DNA of 64,000 nucleotides from Sialis fuliginosa (taxonomy: Eukaryota; Arthropoda; Insecta; Megaloptera; Sialidae). The DNA lies in the NCBI GenBank assembly GCA_961205875.1, contig OY540809.1:12598267-12662266 (forward strand). The letters are read 5' to 3'. This document shows, piece by piece, positions 32,421 to 45,010 of the stretch. The first letter of the stretch is position 1; every line of letters starts with the position of its first letter. The notes beneath the pieces were generated by a model. That model made no database searches, was not told where the DNA came from, and saw only the letters and a program-made list of their open reading frames with translations. The position numbers were made by a program, and so were the translations under genes.

Positions 32421-33060
32421 TAATTCTTAAATGCGCATTACGCATTTGACATAATATGAGAAGAGAAATGTGAGAAACTCTGTTTCTGCATTTCACCCTT
32501 ATATGTTAATCAAATAGTACAAACTTGAAAAGCATATAAAGTATAGTATTTATTCAAGAGTAATATATTTTGATTATTATAGCGTTTATAACTTATAATT
32601 AAGACGTTAATGAGTTTACTGTCTATTGGGGATATAACTCTACGCGTTCATTATATTTCAAACGGCCGTTTGAATTACACGTACTATACAAATGTATTTA
32701 TATAATACTTCGTAATAACTCCAACTTTCAACCAATGTTCAAATCTAACCGTTTATTCTAGAATTAGATGTTCATAATGTATATAAAACGGATTTACTTG
32801 ATTTTAACTGCAAATATCTAATAACTGTGTGTGTTAGATTAAGATATATTATTGAAAATTATTAGTGGTGTAGACAGGCATTGGATCAGTGGCGTCACTA
32901 CAAATTTTGAACCCCAAAGCAGATTTAAACGGCGACCCAAAAAATCTACAGATGTCCCAAGACTGTGACAAAGTTCAATATTTCATTTATTATAACAAAT
33001 AGAAGAAAACTTTTAATACAAAAGTTGTCAGGATAGACAAGCAGCAAATTTTTAAAATAA
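32421..33060. other. AT-rich intergenic DNA
   Basis: No gene was recognised. A half hAT-like end (CAGTGGCGTCACTAC) occurs at about 32887 without a recognisable partner. Confidence 0.4.
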
Positions 33061-33179
33061 TTACATTAATATAGGGTGTCCCATAAGTGCGTTATAAATC
33101 AAAGTGTTTTTTTTTTATACAAATATATTTTTTTAATTGATAATCTAAAAGCATTAATTTTTTTGGACATTTTGATACA

Positions 33180-33355
33180 AGCATCTCTGTATGTTTGTAA
33201 CTTTTTCACGGCTAAACCGATCTTGATGAAATGTGCCAGGTGGATAGCTTGTATCTTAAGAAAGGACATAGGCTACTTTGTATCCCGAAAAATTGATTAG
33301 ATATTGAAAAAATACAAATTCCACGAGGACGAACTCGCGGGATACAGCTAGTAAT
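33180..33355 (+). repeat. Retroelement-tail-like repeat (TTTCACGGCTAAACCG)
   Basis: TTTTTCACGGCTAAACCGAT, GATAGCTTGTATCTTAAG, AGGACATAGGCTACTTTGTA and TCCCGAAAAA appear in this order. It ends CGAACTCGCGGGATACAGCT. The same order occurs at 36710-36815 and, inverted, at 46000-46145 and 15030-15140. Such tails are widespread in insect genomes. Confidence 0.6.
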
Positions 33356-33700
33356 AAATAAATTTCCTTTCAATTTGTATTCTTTCACGAACCATTTAAA
33401 AAATAATTAGAAAAATTTAAAAACATTTCATGTTTAATGTAAGTTTCACCGTTCTGACTTCAGATCATACAAACGTCATTAAGATAACTCAGGGACCTTT
33501 AAGCGTGTAATTCCGTTGAAATCTCGAGTTAATACTATTTTTAATGTTTTCTATACCATATTGTCAGCGCCGGCTTTGGGGGGGGGGAACCAGGACGACC
33601 GCCCGGGGCGCCAAGCCAGGTGGGGCGGTGCACAATGGAGCATAAGTGACTTTTTTGTTTCAAATCAGTATACAGGCTATAATTTTTGAGTAAACTCTTT

Positions 33701-34330
33701 TGGAGTCTGTAGGATCGCGCCAAGCTGAGATATTAACTATTAAACTTATTTGTTAATTTATCAATTTTAATTTGTTAATAATAGGAGAAGGAGGTCTCGA
33801 CGGTCTTAGGACATTTGATAGTCTTAAAGTTAATAATGTAAACTATATTTAAAAAAAAAGTTGGAGTCTGTAGGATCACGCCAAGATGAGATAGTAACTA
33901 TTCAACTTATTTGTTAATTTATCATTTTTAATTTGTTAATAACAGGGGAAGGAGGTATCGACGGTCTTAGGACATTTGATAGTCTTACCTTGGGTTGCAT
34001 AAAGCAAATTTAACCACGATTTGTTAATCAGTTGTTTTCAAACCATGATTAATGTTAATTCTTGACTTAATCTCAATTTGTAAATTAACAATTCACTAAA
34101 TACAATAATTTTTTACCTTTTAAAATTTATTATAACCGTGATTATTTTTTAGAATTGACATAATAATGGTTTCAAAACAACTGATTAACTAATCATGATT
34201 AATTTTGCTTTATGCAACCCAAGATTAAAGTTAATAATGTAAACTATATTTAAAAAAAAGTTGGAGTCTGTAGGATCGCGCCAAGATGAGATAGTAACAT
34301 AACTATTCAACTCATTTTTTTAATCTCGTT
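33701..34330 (+). repeat. ~161-bp tandem repeat interrupted by a MITE
   Basis: Units begin TGGAGTCTGTAGGATC(G/A)CGCC at 33701, 33862 and 34262, the third partial. The unit contains GACGGTCTTAGGACATTTGA and AGTTAATAATGTAAACTATA. The spacing of units 2 and 3 equals one unit plus the 237-bp insertion and 3-bp duplication. Confidence 0.85.
33988..34224. mobile_element. MITE with 3-bp TTA duplication (PIF/Harbinger-like)
   Basis: The ends are CTTGGGTTGCATAAAGCAAA and its exact inverse, with further inverted similarity inside (AATCAGTTGTTTTCAAA). The neighbouring tandem unit shows the empty site GTCTTAAAGTT. The filled site has TTA at 33985-33987 and 34225-34227. The 3-bp TWA-type duplication is typical of PIF/Harbinger elements. 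Confidence 0.82.
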
Positions 34331-36690
34331 CAGCTGCATATTGTACAGTACATTTTACGTATGTATAAAAAAGTAAAAATCAATAAGTATTTAATCAAAC
34401 TTATATTTCTTATAATATTAATTTATATACAATACAATTATTCATATACATATATAATACCTTTTATAACTATGTATAAGTTATATATACACAAGCTATA
34501 TAGTATATACGAATAAATAATAAATTTAAGCGAAACAAGAATAAAAAATCGATGTCAAATTCAAGTACATAAAGTTATGAACCAGATCGCAAATTCTGAT
34601 GCGTCGTTGCGTATATATGTATATATTTTTTGCAGCGGTGAGCATTTCTGATAAATAAATCAAAGTTACATAAAAGTTAGGTAGGCGGCGCGGCGCAGAA
34701 ACATTTCCAGCTACAGAAATGGGAAATAGGTATCTCTCTAACTTTAAAAATTACTTCTCTGAATATGTCGTTTATTTTTATATAGATTTTTGAGATGTAT
34801 TTTCCCAATGATAAATGTTTCTATATAAATAACTTTTATAATTTAAAGATTTTCTTGTCTAGTAAGTGCGGCCAATGCAGGACCTTTAAGTAAAGATTTT
34901 TTTTAAAATTTTTAATACATAATAATAAACTGTTTACATCAACCAAAATTGCACCACCGGCCGCATTGACGATCTGAAATTTTCCGAGGGCTGCACATAA
35001 ATAATAAATTTTGTAAAAAAAATTTGTATTTCCGGTTTAAATTTTTTTTCTAGTCAATTTTTTTTTTTTAAGTATAACTACGTCTTCCTGGGCAGTATTA
35101 GGGAATAATCTTGAAAACATGAATGTAACAAAAATATGTTACACACTCGATGAAATAAAAATTTGAAATTCAGTAGTGGCGTCAAATGAACATCAGATTC
35201 GGAATTGTCGTGCGGAAAAACGCATAGGTTGGGTAAAATCAAAAAAACTTTGATACTTGTTTCCAAAACTGGCATCACGTGGCGCTCAAGAAAAAAATGA
35301 ATGTAAAATTCGAAACCCTCGTACCAAAAAACCCTTGGGTCGGTGTTTTGCTTAAAAAAATACATACATATTGAATTCAAAGGACTCAAACTTAAAATGT
35401 TTAATCAAAAATGCGGCGAATTAATGTTGAATGTGAGGTATAGTTCCATGGGCTTTTTTTCTTAGAATTGAGTGTAATCACGTAGGGGGGTAGTCGAGAT
35501 CGGTTGGAAAATTGGCCTACCCTAGTGTATATGTATTGACAGTTAAATTTCAATAAAACACACGGTTCAATCACCGAGAAAAATTCGTAATTTTTACAAC
35601 AAGTCAATTACATATTTAGCAACAAGTTTCATCAGAAACTTGATGCCATATTCAGTAATTAAATTGCGAGAAAAAATAATTATTGCGGAAAAACATAAAA
35701 AATGGTGTACTTAATTAAATGTAATGATTTATTTAATTAATTACATATTTTGTCATATATGTACATATGTAAGCATATAAACTACTAATATTGTTATTTT
35801 AATTGCATTTGTATTTCTGACAGACGAATTTTAATGACATTTAGAATACAATTTTTTTATATTATCAACACAAATATTATTTTTTTGGTTAAAATTCTAA
35901 AATAACAGTTAACAATGAGAAATAAGATTTTAAACAAAAGTATTAATATAGTTTAAGTAGTTTATAAACGAATTTAACTTTTTAATGTGAATAATTCATA
36001 ATTAGATAGATTGACATTATTTATGACTCAGACTGTATCTGCCATACATTCTTTCATACTAATGACTATTTGACACACAAATTATTTAACGTTGCAAAAG
36101 AAAATACTATTGATTAAAACAAAAGATTATTTTGCTCATTTATTATTTATATTCTTGTTCCGGGGTTCTTACTCGAATAAAACAATCAAGTGAAAAATAC
36201 ACAATACTCGCTCTAACGAGTGAATTGAAAATCGAAATTAAATTGTCCATTGTGCTTTTCCAATGATTACTTTATTTCCCCTTTCTTGTCGTCCCTTTCT
36301 ACATTGAAGTACAAGTTAAATTTTTATAGGAATTTTTTAATTAAACGAGTGTATCGAGATCATTGGCGTAGCATAAAAATATTGCATCTAATATTTTTTT
36401 ATAAATAAAAGCTGCCATGGATGTCACGGGACTTTCTTATACGTAATACTGACAGTGAATAATTAATTAAAATATAATTTTAAATTATTTCTTCACAAAA
36501 TAATAATATAACATAAATTATAGATAATAATATTCTTTACAATTTTTAAACTAATAGCCATTTTTCTCTAATTCACACCGTTTCAAAAATAATTCGAAAA
36601 ATTCAAAGTTGATAACAGTAAACATCCGTTTCCGGTTGATAGATCATTTTCAAAAACAGGAGGTTTTCTTTCGAGACGTAAATTAATTCA
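34331..36690. other. AT-rich intergenic DNA
   Basis: Open frames up to 103 codons (e.g. 35078-35389, minus) have no recognisable domain and AT-driven composition. No repeats with clear limits or RNA genes were seen. Confidence 0.4.
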
Positions 36691-36694
36691 AAGT

Positions 36695-36925
36695 GTCTGT
36701 CTTTTTGTCACCTTTTCACGGCTAAACCGCTGAACCGATTTTGATAAAATTCAGCAAGGAGATAGCTTGCATCCTGAGGAAGGACATAGGCTACTTTGTA
36801 TCCCGAAAAAATTTAAATAAAAAAATGGGTCTGTGTCATTTGTACTTAGGTTAGTTTAGTGACATCTATCGTGCAAATGCGAAACTGTATTACCTAACCT
36901 AGCTTAATGGTGTTGTTTTCACTAA
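36695..36925 (+). repeat. Retroelement-tail-like repeat, second copy
   Basis: TTTTCACGGCTAAACCGCTG, AACCGATTTTGATAAAATTC, GATAGCTTGCATCCTGAGGA and CATAGGCTACTTTGTATCCC are followed by an AT-rich segment with GACATCTATCGTGCAAATGC. The last part also occurs inverted near 45890-45960. Confidence 0.6.
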
Positions 36926-37559
36926 CCTAAACGAAGTCGCGGATGTACGTATATATTATATATATTTATTTTTGACAAGATTATTTAAAATCAGATCGCT
37001 AGGTCTGAGATTGAGTCCTATTTTAAATTAAAATATTCTGAATTTTACCTTGCTTTTCGTCAATTAAATTTTTTTTTAGATTTTAAATATCAAATATTTT
37101 TCGAAAAAATATACGTAGTCCTTGAATTTTGAACATACATATTTATTATGAATTATTATGTGAATAAATTGTATACCAAATACATAAAAATTGTATAATT
37201 TGTATTACGTACATAATAGCTATAACATAAATAAATTGTATACACAGCAAACACGAGTAAATTAAAATATAATCGCGTAGCAGATTATCTACTAAATTTT
37301 GCAATTTAACATGCAATTGGGCACTTTTCATCGAGGTTGCGTGATTTAATAGAATGCGCTATGAAAGCTTTTGTTCTGTTTTACATCAGACCAGCTCAAT
37401 ATATTTTTATATTTACTTTGTGTATACGGAAATTGAAACTAAATTAAATTGAGAGAAAACTGAAAATTGATTGTTATTGTTTGCACAACCTAACCTAACA
37501 ATTATTTTGTATTTTATATTTTAATTTATGATGTGTTTTTATGGTGATATTATAATATT

Positions 37560-37960
37560 AATAAAATGGCTAAGTATGTGTTGGGCACGCACATGCAGAG
37601 CCGGTCTTAGAAAATCTGTACTAAAAAAAATACTAACTAAAAGCTACATTCTGGATTTTTTTCAGATTTTTTGCATCGATAATTTAGAAATTAGAGGGGT
37701 GACACTCTGATAACGACTTTGAAAGCAAATATATTGTGACTGAAGGGCTAAAATCAATTGGTCCTAAAACAAATTTTGTTGCAGTTTAGAAGAACTACCT
37801 AAAGACATCATATTTTTGAGTAAACTTTTCAGTCTATGGGAGGGGTTCCAACATTTTTTTTTTCAAAAATCTCACCATTTTTGTTTTTGTGTCATCAATC
37901 TACGCCCGTATACCAAATTTCATTTTAATAGGTTTATAAATGAGAACCTAAATTAACAAG
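37560..37960 (+). repeat. Partial copy of the GTGTTGGGCACGCACATG repeat family
   Basis: GGCTAAGTATGTGTTGGGCA and CGCACATG open the block. GCAAATATATTGTGACTGAA, GGGCTAAAATC, CAGTCTATGGGAGGGG and the final CATCAATCTACGCCCGTATA follow. It matches the order in 60240-61170 but contains only about one internal unit. Confidence 0.6.
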
Positions 37961-39005
37961 ATAAATTAATTAAGCTTTCTTCCATCTCAAATCAATAAGA
38001 TGAAGTTTTTTTTGTACATCAAAAACTTAAGATTCATGACGAATAGATAAAAATAAGTTAATAATTGTTTTATTAAACAGCTAATAATGCATAAAATTAA
38101 ATGAAAACTTTTAAAGAATGTAACAAGCAAACGTTCATGTATGGAAAAAGGACTACGCAAAATAAGGCAATAAATTACCATTTTGTAGAATTATGAGCGT
38201 ACCCATTTAAAACTTTTCTTTATTTTAAAAAGTTACATTATTATATGCAGCATTAAGTAATGAGTTTAAACGGGCTAAAACTTTTATAAAACTTACATTT
38301 ATTAGATTATGTTATTCAACTATCAAACTGTTTTTACAGGATTTTTACACTTTGTTTTCTAATTGGGCTATGATAATTGATATACGAGTCTTTTATTTTT
38401 AAAGTTGTTGATTTTCAGATAATTAAACTTTTTATTATCTCTCTTATTATGAAAACTTATATTTCTTTTAATAGTTATTAAATTCTATAAACTATATTTA
38501 TTATTTAATAAAATATAAAAAATAAATTTAATAAAAAATAAAAGAGAGAAAAATGTTTCGGACAAAAGTTAAAGGGTTTAATTGCAGTTTAACTTTAATA
38601 TGATCTCTAATAGGTAGGTCTCGAGATTAAGATGGACCCTGACAATTTTCATAAATTAATTTTTTTTTTTTTTAAATTCGATTGCATTTAAAAAAATTGA
38701 CTGAGCTCCATATTCATTATCATAATAAACTACTGTCTAAACCTCAACCATCTGATGCCCCCCTTTAATTTAACTTTTCTTCCGATTTTTTTTTTATCTT
38801 GCTTTGTTTTTGAAATATTAGCATGGAGCGATTATAATGGAACACTCTGTTTATATAACGACGTATAAATATGTGTAAAAGCAAAAATCGAATTGATGCA
38901 TGAATAAAAAAACTGATAAACCTAATTAATATTAATTTAATATTAAATATTTTGAAAACTAATTTTATATCCCAAATATATTTTCATAATATCTTTTGTA
39001 TGTAT
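37961..39005. other. AT-rich intergenic DNA
   Basis: Nothing recognised beyond a possible half mariner-like end (GGAACACTCTGTTTATATA) near 38839. Confidence 0.4.
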
Positions 39006-39007
39006 AA

Positions 39008-39599
39008 TAAACTAACGGCACCAGTTATGGCCGCTATAAGAGCAAGTTTTCGTTTTTTTTTTGATTAATGGACTTGTTTTTTGTAATTCTCATGAACTCA
39101 TCTTACTAATAAAACAAGTAACTTTTTATTTAATCAATTTAATTACCAAAGTCCGAAAATAAAATTTGTTTTTTTAAATTATAGCCTTTTATTTTGTTCA
39201 TGTTTTTTTCTCCAGTAATGGTAAAGGTAAAACCAGTAATGATCACGCAGTGATGGACACTTGCTAATGATTACAAAATAATAAGTATACTTATTATTTT
39301 GTAATATAGTATACTACGACACAAAAGATATAAAGAAAGAATCGTCTTTGAAACAATGTAAAGCAGTTGCTATGATAATATAATAATTAATAAATAAATT
39401 ATAATAAGTTTAAATATCCACCATTTTGACACCAATTGGCCGATTATCATCAAATCACGCTGTAAGACAGTTAAATGTATATAGATTAATATTCAGATAT
39501 GGTAAAAAACAAATATCAACACATATTTTTAATTCAGTACATTTAATTAAAAATTAGCAATTACTGGGGTCCTTGCCAAGACTGATGCCACTACCTTAT
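39008..39599. mobile_element. TIR-bounded repeat, CGGCACCAGT / ACTGATGCC ends
   Basis: The left end AACTAACGGCACCAGTTATG and the right end GCCAAGACTGATGCCACTAC are imperfect inverted repeats. The 61758 copy shows a better left end (AAGGTAACGGCACCAGTCTT). The interior shares AATTACCAAAGTCCGAAAAT and CACGCAGTGATGGACACTTG with 26.4 kb. No coding capacity is visible. Confidence 0.6.
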
Positions 39600-40138
39600 A
39601 TGATAAACAAAAGAGACACTTTACTTAATATTATAACCATTATTTAAGCTTAAAATATACATATACTGCAATAATAAATAATAAAATATGATAGCAATTT
39701 GTAGATATATATTAAATTTTAATGTCAACATTTTTGAAATGCAATTTAGTTTTACTCAGTATTTTATTATTAGAAATATATAAAATGTTTTCAGTATTCA
39801 GAATAATAATGTTGATATTTACATTTATTGACGTAAACAGATGTCATATAAAATATAGGGGCCGAGGACATAATCCCGACAGTCAAAATTCCAACAGTAC
39901 AATATCCTGATAAATAATTAAACTATAGTTTACTATATTATATGTAACTCTAGACAAATATGAAGAAAAAAACATTATTGTTAAAAAATTATAAATCTTA
40001 TATTAGTCCAGGCAACGTAAAATTTTTTACTGGTGTAAAATTTGGAAAAATGTATGAGGTGCCAAATTTAAACAGTGATTAGAACATGTCCAGATGTATA
40101 TTTCCTGAAAACTCTCTAGCAAAATTTGCTCCGGAACA
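39600..40138. other. AT-rich intergenic DNA
   Basis: No gene or repeat boundary was recognised. An open frame of 62 codons (39722-39910) has no family resemblance. Confidence 0.4.
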
Positions 40139-40146
40139 CCCTCAAC

Positions 40147-41124
40147 TAGGGTTTGCAATCCCGCAATGCGGGATCCCGCACGTTTTGGAGATCTGCGGAT
40201 CCCGCACTGAAAATGCGGGATCCGCGCGGAATTTTTTGAACATTAAATTTGTAGGTCGCGTGCGTTTTGAATACTTATAAAGCGTAAATATGGCTAAAAA
40301 AGGTAACAATTTTGAAAAAAAAAATTAAGGTTGAGATGACTGAATATGAAACTAGTGAAATAAATTATATCTTGTTCACGATAAGTGGTTACATACCTCC
40401 AGAATTAAAAAAAAAAAACGTTCGAAAAATGTGACCGCACAACCGATTAAAACATGTCAGGATTCGCGCGACTTAGGCGACGAAAGAAGCTCGAACAGCC
40501 CGCAGATTACAAAAAAAACATAAAAAATACGAAATACAAAAATTTAGAAGAAGAATGGTAGATTAAATGAAAGTTAACCACAAAAATTTAATACATAAAA
40601 TTCGTGTTTTCTCAAAACTATCTTTTTCTATACGATTTACACGATATTTTTTTAACAGATTGTCCCTAAAATGCAACCGTAAATAATGATATTTAGTCGT
40701 TTAGTTTTACGTGACATACCGTATATACCAGCGCGGCGTAAAAGGACCTACGTATAAAACAAGGGCTAATTTATACGCAACGAAGGATTTAAAAAAATTG
40801 AAATGGATAATCGAACAAAAAGACAAAAGTAGTTAGAAGCATCTTGTACTTGTACCTAACATATTAGACAATATCCTATTCACAGGTGTATTTTATGGAT
40901 TTTACGTCGGTCTATACGGTACATGTTACGTTTATGTATCATATGTTACCGCTATGAAACTATTTTTCATTATTTAATTGTCATGTTAACTAAATAATAG
41001 TAATTTTAAGCATGAATAATACAAATTTTGGAAAAACTGCGGGATCCCGCGAGATCCAGCAGGATTTGCAGGTTTCCCGCAAAATTCCCGCGGGAAAAAA
41101 AAGTCTGCGGGATTGCAAACCCTA
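40147..41124. mobile_element. 978-bp hAT-like element, GGGTTTGCAATCCCGCA ends
   Basis: Perfect inverted ends TAGGGTTTGCAATCCCGCA lie at both termini. CCCTCAAC is duplicated exactly at 40139-40146 and 41125-41132. Subterminal regions are packed with GCGGGATCC and CCGCGGG-type motifs, as is typical for transposase-binding sites in hAT elements. The interior has no recognisable transposase, so it is non-autonomous. Confidence 0.88.
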
Positions 41125-41132
41125 CCCTCAAC

Positions 41133-43135
41133 CAAGGGCCCAAAGTTTTGTTTTACAAGGATTTTGTAAACACTCTGTATCTAATGAACGGAATGTTCAA
41201 TCAGCCCCGTCTTTTGTATTTTAAACAGATAATTAAATTATCTACAACCTTTTTTATTATTATTTTAACCAAAAATAATTGTATACCTTTCAAAATGGTC
41301 AAACTAAAAATTTTATTTAAAAAATGTAAAATTTTGAGTTCGACAGCCTTTTTGATAGGTATAAAGTTATTTATGACCAAGAATGTGCTATAATTGATTG
41401 TAGTACATTTAATTGTCTTTTAAAAAAAATAATATGTATATTTGTAGAGAAACGTATAAAATTTATTTTAAAAAATATTTCGCTGTCAATATTTTTTTCT
41501 TACATAGAAAATTTAAAAGGATTTTTTTTTTAGAAATGTCAACTATAAATTTAAAAAACAACAATTTATGTTATAAAAGATTATTCCTGAGTATTTATAT
41601 GTTTTTTGTTGTATAAAATGGGAAATGACAGTTTTATATTTAAAATAAAATGTAATATATCTACAGTCCCTCGTCAAGTTTAATGAAATAAAAGTTTTGA
41701 AATGAAAATAAATGAAAAATTTATTTATGTAATATCAATCAAAAATAACAGTTTAAATTGATATATTTTGAATAAATTCGTTTTATCTAGGATCGTTTTG
41801 TTCTACTTATTTTGTAGATACTAATAAAATAAATTTCTTCAAGAGTACAATCGCGAAAACCTGAGATAAAAAAATTGTCAAGTGCTATTCGAGCCTCGAG
41901 TACTAGTGTCCCGTACCGTATAGTCTTTAAATTTATTCGGTTATTATATTTTGAATTGCACTTGTGAATCTTTTATCAATGACACTAGGTGACACAAATA
42001 TTACAAAATAAAAACTTTTATTAAAACTTTATCAAAACTAAGAACCAATTTAAAATATGTAGTGAAATTAGTAGCAGTTTAAATATTATTGACAATGTGT
42101 ATTTCCATTTCTATTATATAGATTATAATTTTGAATTATTTATGATTTCGGCATACATATTCCCTATTATTTTTAGATTTTTCGGAGATATAGAAAACAA
42201 AATATTATCACGATTTTTTAAAATTTTGTTGTCGAAGACTTTAATAATAACAAAAAACGTTTACATATTTAAATTCCATGAATTATCAGCGTTCATTTGA
42301 TACCCCACTCACCGGAATTGAATAAAAAAAATTACTAACCCATTTACCCTCTTTGAAAAGCATCAAAAACTTAAAATTTTATTTTTATTACTCAGGTATA
42401 TAAATACCTACCATTTACTATAACTATACCAAATGTGAGCTTACTAATTCAAACGGATCAGTGATTAGAAGGCTGTGATAGACAGACAGACTTACAGACA
42501 CAGTGTTGATTTCATGTGTTCCTTTTTCTGATTTGTTTATTTTTAGATAATTATAACCACTGGCTGTATATTAAAAATGAGGCCAAAAATATATATAAAA
42601 AAAAATAAAAAATTATAACCATAATAACATCTACATCCTTTTAAGAATGTATCTCTCTTTAAGAGTCTCAAAGCCGTTCGTTAAATCTTGTTTATAAATT
42701 ACACAGTAAGTTATGTTGAATAAGGAGTTATGCAGCAACAATTCCCAGGGTCGGATTAAGGACCTATATGTCAAATAAGTATATCGAATGTTGAAGATCA
42801 AATATAAAAATCATTATAAAACTGAAACTCTACACTTTTATAAAGCAAATTAAGGCTACGCGTCGAGATGAGACGATGTCTACAATTTTTTACAAGTCTG
42901 GGATTTAAAGGATTATATTAATAATTTACAATTTGATATTATTCTTTGTCAATTACATTATCAAAGAAATATGATCAAATCTCTTTGATCAAATAAATAT
43001 TACAGTATAATTAGTAAGTTTTTATGATATTTAGCATCATAATATTTCTATTTCTCCTATTTGATTTCAGTTTTTTGATGGGAAAAAAATGTCGTCTACC
43101 AAGTTCTAATTGACAGTTGCAGGTATACAATTATT
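41133..43135. other. AT-rich intergenic DNA
   Basis: Open frames in this stretch (up to 121 codons when the MITE edge at 41028 is included) are Lys/Ile/Phe-rich and unrecognised. No repeat boundary was identified. Confidence 0.4.
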
Positions 43136-43139
43136 AATA

Positions 43140-43795
43140 ATTTAATATGAACCTAATCCAGTATTATATGATAATCTTCATAGAATCTAATATGAGGTAC
43201 GGCATAATATGCTGTGGTAATACGAATAATATTGACTCTGTCCTCAAGGTACAAAAAAGATGTCTAAGAATAATAGCCAAAAAATGTCCACGAAAACCAT
43301 GTAGGTCATTATTTATGCAATATAAGATACTCACCATCGTTTCTGTCTATATCCTGGAATGCGTTATGTTTTTCAAAAAATATCACCATTATATTATAAT
43401 ATGCTACTAACCAATTATGCAACTTTAACAACAACCTTCAAAAGTCCCTTTAACTATATTATAAAAATATACAACAAAATACCAAGCGATATCTAAAAAC
43501 TACCCATCAATAAATTCAAAAACTCTATAATTTCACTCTTGTCGGTGCGTTGTTATTATAATCTTATTGTTAATGAATATGTATCTTAACGACAATAATA
43601 TAACACAGTATTTTAAAAACAATAACATTGGGCATATTTACTATTAACAATATTTTATACACATTTTATTATTAAATTATTTATCAATCGTTGATTTATA
43701 TAATACTATCTATTGTTATTATATTTTTATATGTCTTATGACCTGTTCCACACTTATAAATAGTTTTGGAAATAAATTATTATTATTTATAAAAA
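43140..43795 (+). pseudogene. 3' end of a degraded non-LTR retrotransposon (reverse transcriptase C-terminus)
   Basis: The translated segment MRYGIICCGNTNNIDSVLKV, QKRCLRII, CRSLF, KILTIVSVYILECVMF matches the C-terminal part of Jockey/CR1-type LINE reverse transcriptases (the SYGIIFWG, LQKRAIR, LNILTVPSLYI pattern). Further down, after frame shifts, YNKIPSDI and NKFKNSI recall the usual last motifs. It ends with ATAAATTATTATTATTTA-type tail sequence. The frame is broken and the 5' part is absent, so it is a dead, 5'-truncated insertion. Confidence 0.72.
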
Positions 43796-43881
43796 ATGAT
43801 AATCAAAATACACTAAACAAGAAGAAAATATCCCCAGATAATAATGAGAAAATACTATCAAATATTTTATGTAATGTAATA

Positions 43882-44409
43882 TCAAGGTTAGTATATGTAT
43901 AGGTTGCCTCATAACTTTTTGACCAATCAGCGGCTGCGTGTGATGACGTCACCCTGAGAAACCTTTAAACGTTGTTTCATATATTAAGTTTTTTTTCAAA
44001 TTATTTCGAGTTTTTGGATATTTGTATTTAAAAAAAGTAAATATTATTGTTTATTACAGAAGCACAAATTATTACATATAATATTTCTTCATAAAAACTT
44101 TAAAATGATGTCAGAAATCAATGCTTAAAGAAAATACATTTGTTGGTTACACTTAAAAAACACTTGTTTAAAACTATAATTTATAATAATAAAATAATAA
44201 AAATTTAGATTTAAAACTCAGTACACTATCAATATCAAATGAAAATATTGAAAAAAAACTTACAATAAATCAGCTTAACTAAAATAAATAGTAAATATAG
44301 TTTGACAGCCATTTATAATGTCAAAGAGTTCCTCACGATGACGCGTTCTCCCCTCTCATGCCACTCCCCGCCAGAGTTATGAGGCAACCTATTACTTTAC
44401 TAACCTTGA
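43882..44409. mobile_element. TIR element with TAGGTTGCCTCATAACT ends, 7-bp duplication
   Basis: The outer ends TCAAGGTTAGTA are followed by TAGGTTGCCTCATAACT on the left, and both are mirrored on the right. TGTAATA is duplicated at 43875-43881 and 44410-44416. The subterminal left part is GC-richer (CAATCAGCGGCTGCG). No transposase was recognised and the superfamily is uncertain. Confidence 0.72.
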
Positions 44410-44694
44410 TGTAATATCACAAAATCACATATTAATAAGAAATAAGTATGGTCAAACCTTTATCAAAGATTTTTTACATATTTATTTGACAATATAAAAG
44501 CGGGCTGATTTTTTTGGCTCATGTCACTCACGTAAGTTTGAGTAATAAAAAAATTATATTAGAGAATATGTAATACAATTCTACACTTCCAACCTCCATG
44601 TAATGTAATTTATATTACTAAATACTGTGTTTTTCTATTCTATTCTATTCTAATAGCGGCCTGTTTAATAGAGCTGTTTTTATTTTAGGAGTGA

Positions 44695-45010
44695 AATATT
44701 TTGGAACAATGTAGAATAAGTATAACACAATTTGGCACAACTTTCAAAAATTTGAATTTCATCAAAAGGGGGGCTGGTGAAAAATGTATTTTTTGATCTA
44801 GGAAGTTGAAAAATTATCTTAGAGTATTGATGTTTTGGAACAATGTTAAGAACAAGTAGTACAATTTAGCACAAATTTCAAAAAAGAGGGGCCAGTGAAA
44901 AAAATCGTTTTTGGGGTTTTTCTAGTGTTGTTTTTAATTTAGGAACAATGGAGAAAAGTATAGCACAATTTGGCACAATTTTCAAAAATTTGAATTTCAA
45001 CAAAAGGCGG
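44695..45010 (+). repeat. Three diverged ~110-130-bp tandem units
   Basis: GGAACAATG(T), AGTA(T)A(G/A)CACAATTTGGCACA and TTTCAAAAATTTGAATTTCA occur in the same order near 44700, 44835 and 44940, with GGGGGGCTGGTGAAAAA between units. Confidence 0.6.

Noticed and set aside
32887-33100. CAGTGGCGTCACTAC end considered as another hAT MITE
   Set aside because: No inverted partner end or 8-bp duplication could be found; the same applies to half-ends near 5447 and 10826.
35078-35389. 103-codon minus-strand open frame
   Set aside because: Phe/Leu-rich composition, no family resemblance and no supporting signals.
41028-41393. 121-codon open frame beginning in the hAT-like element
   Set aside because: It straddles the right end of the 40147-41124 element and continues into unrelated AT-rich DNA, so it is not a conserved unit.
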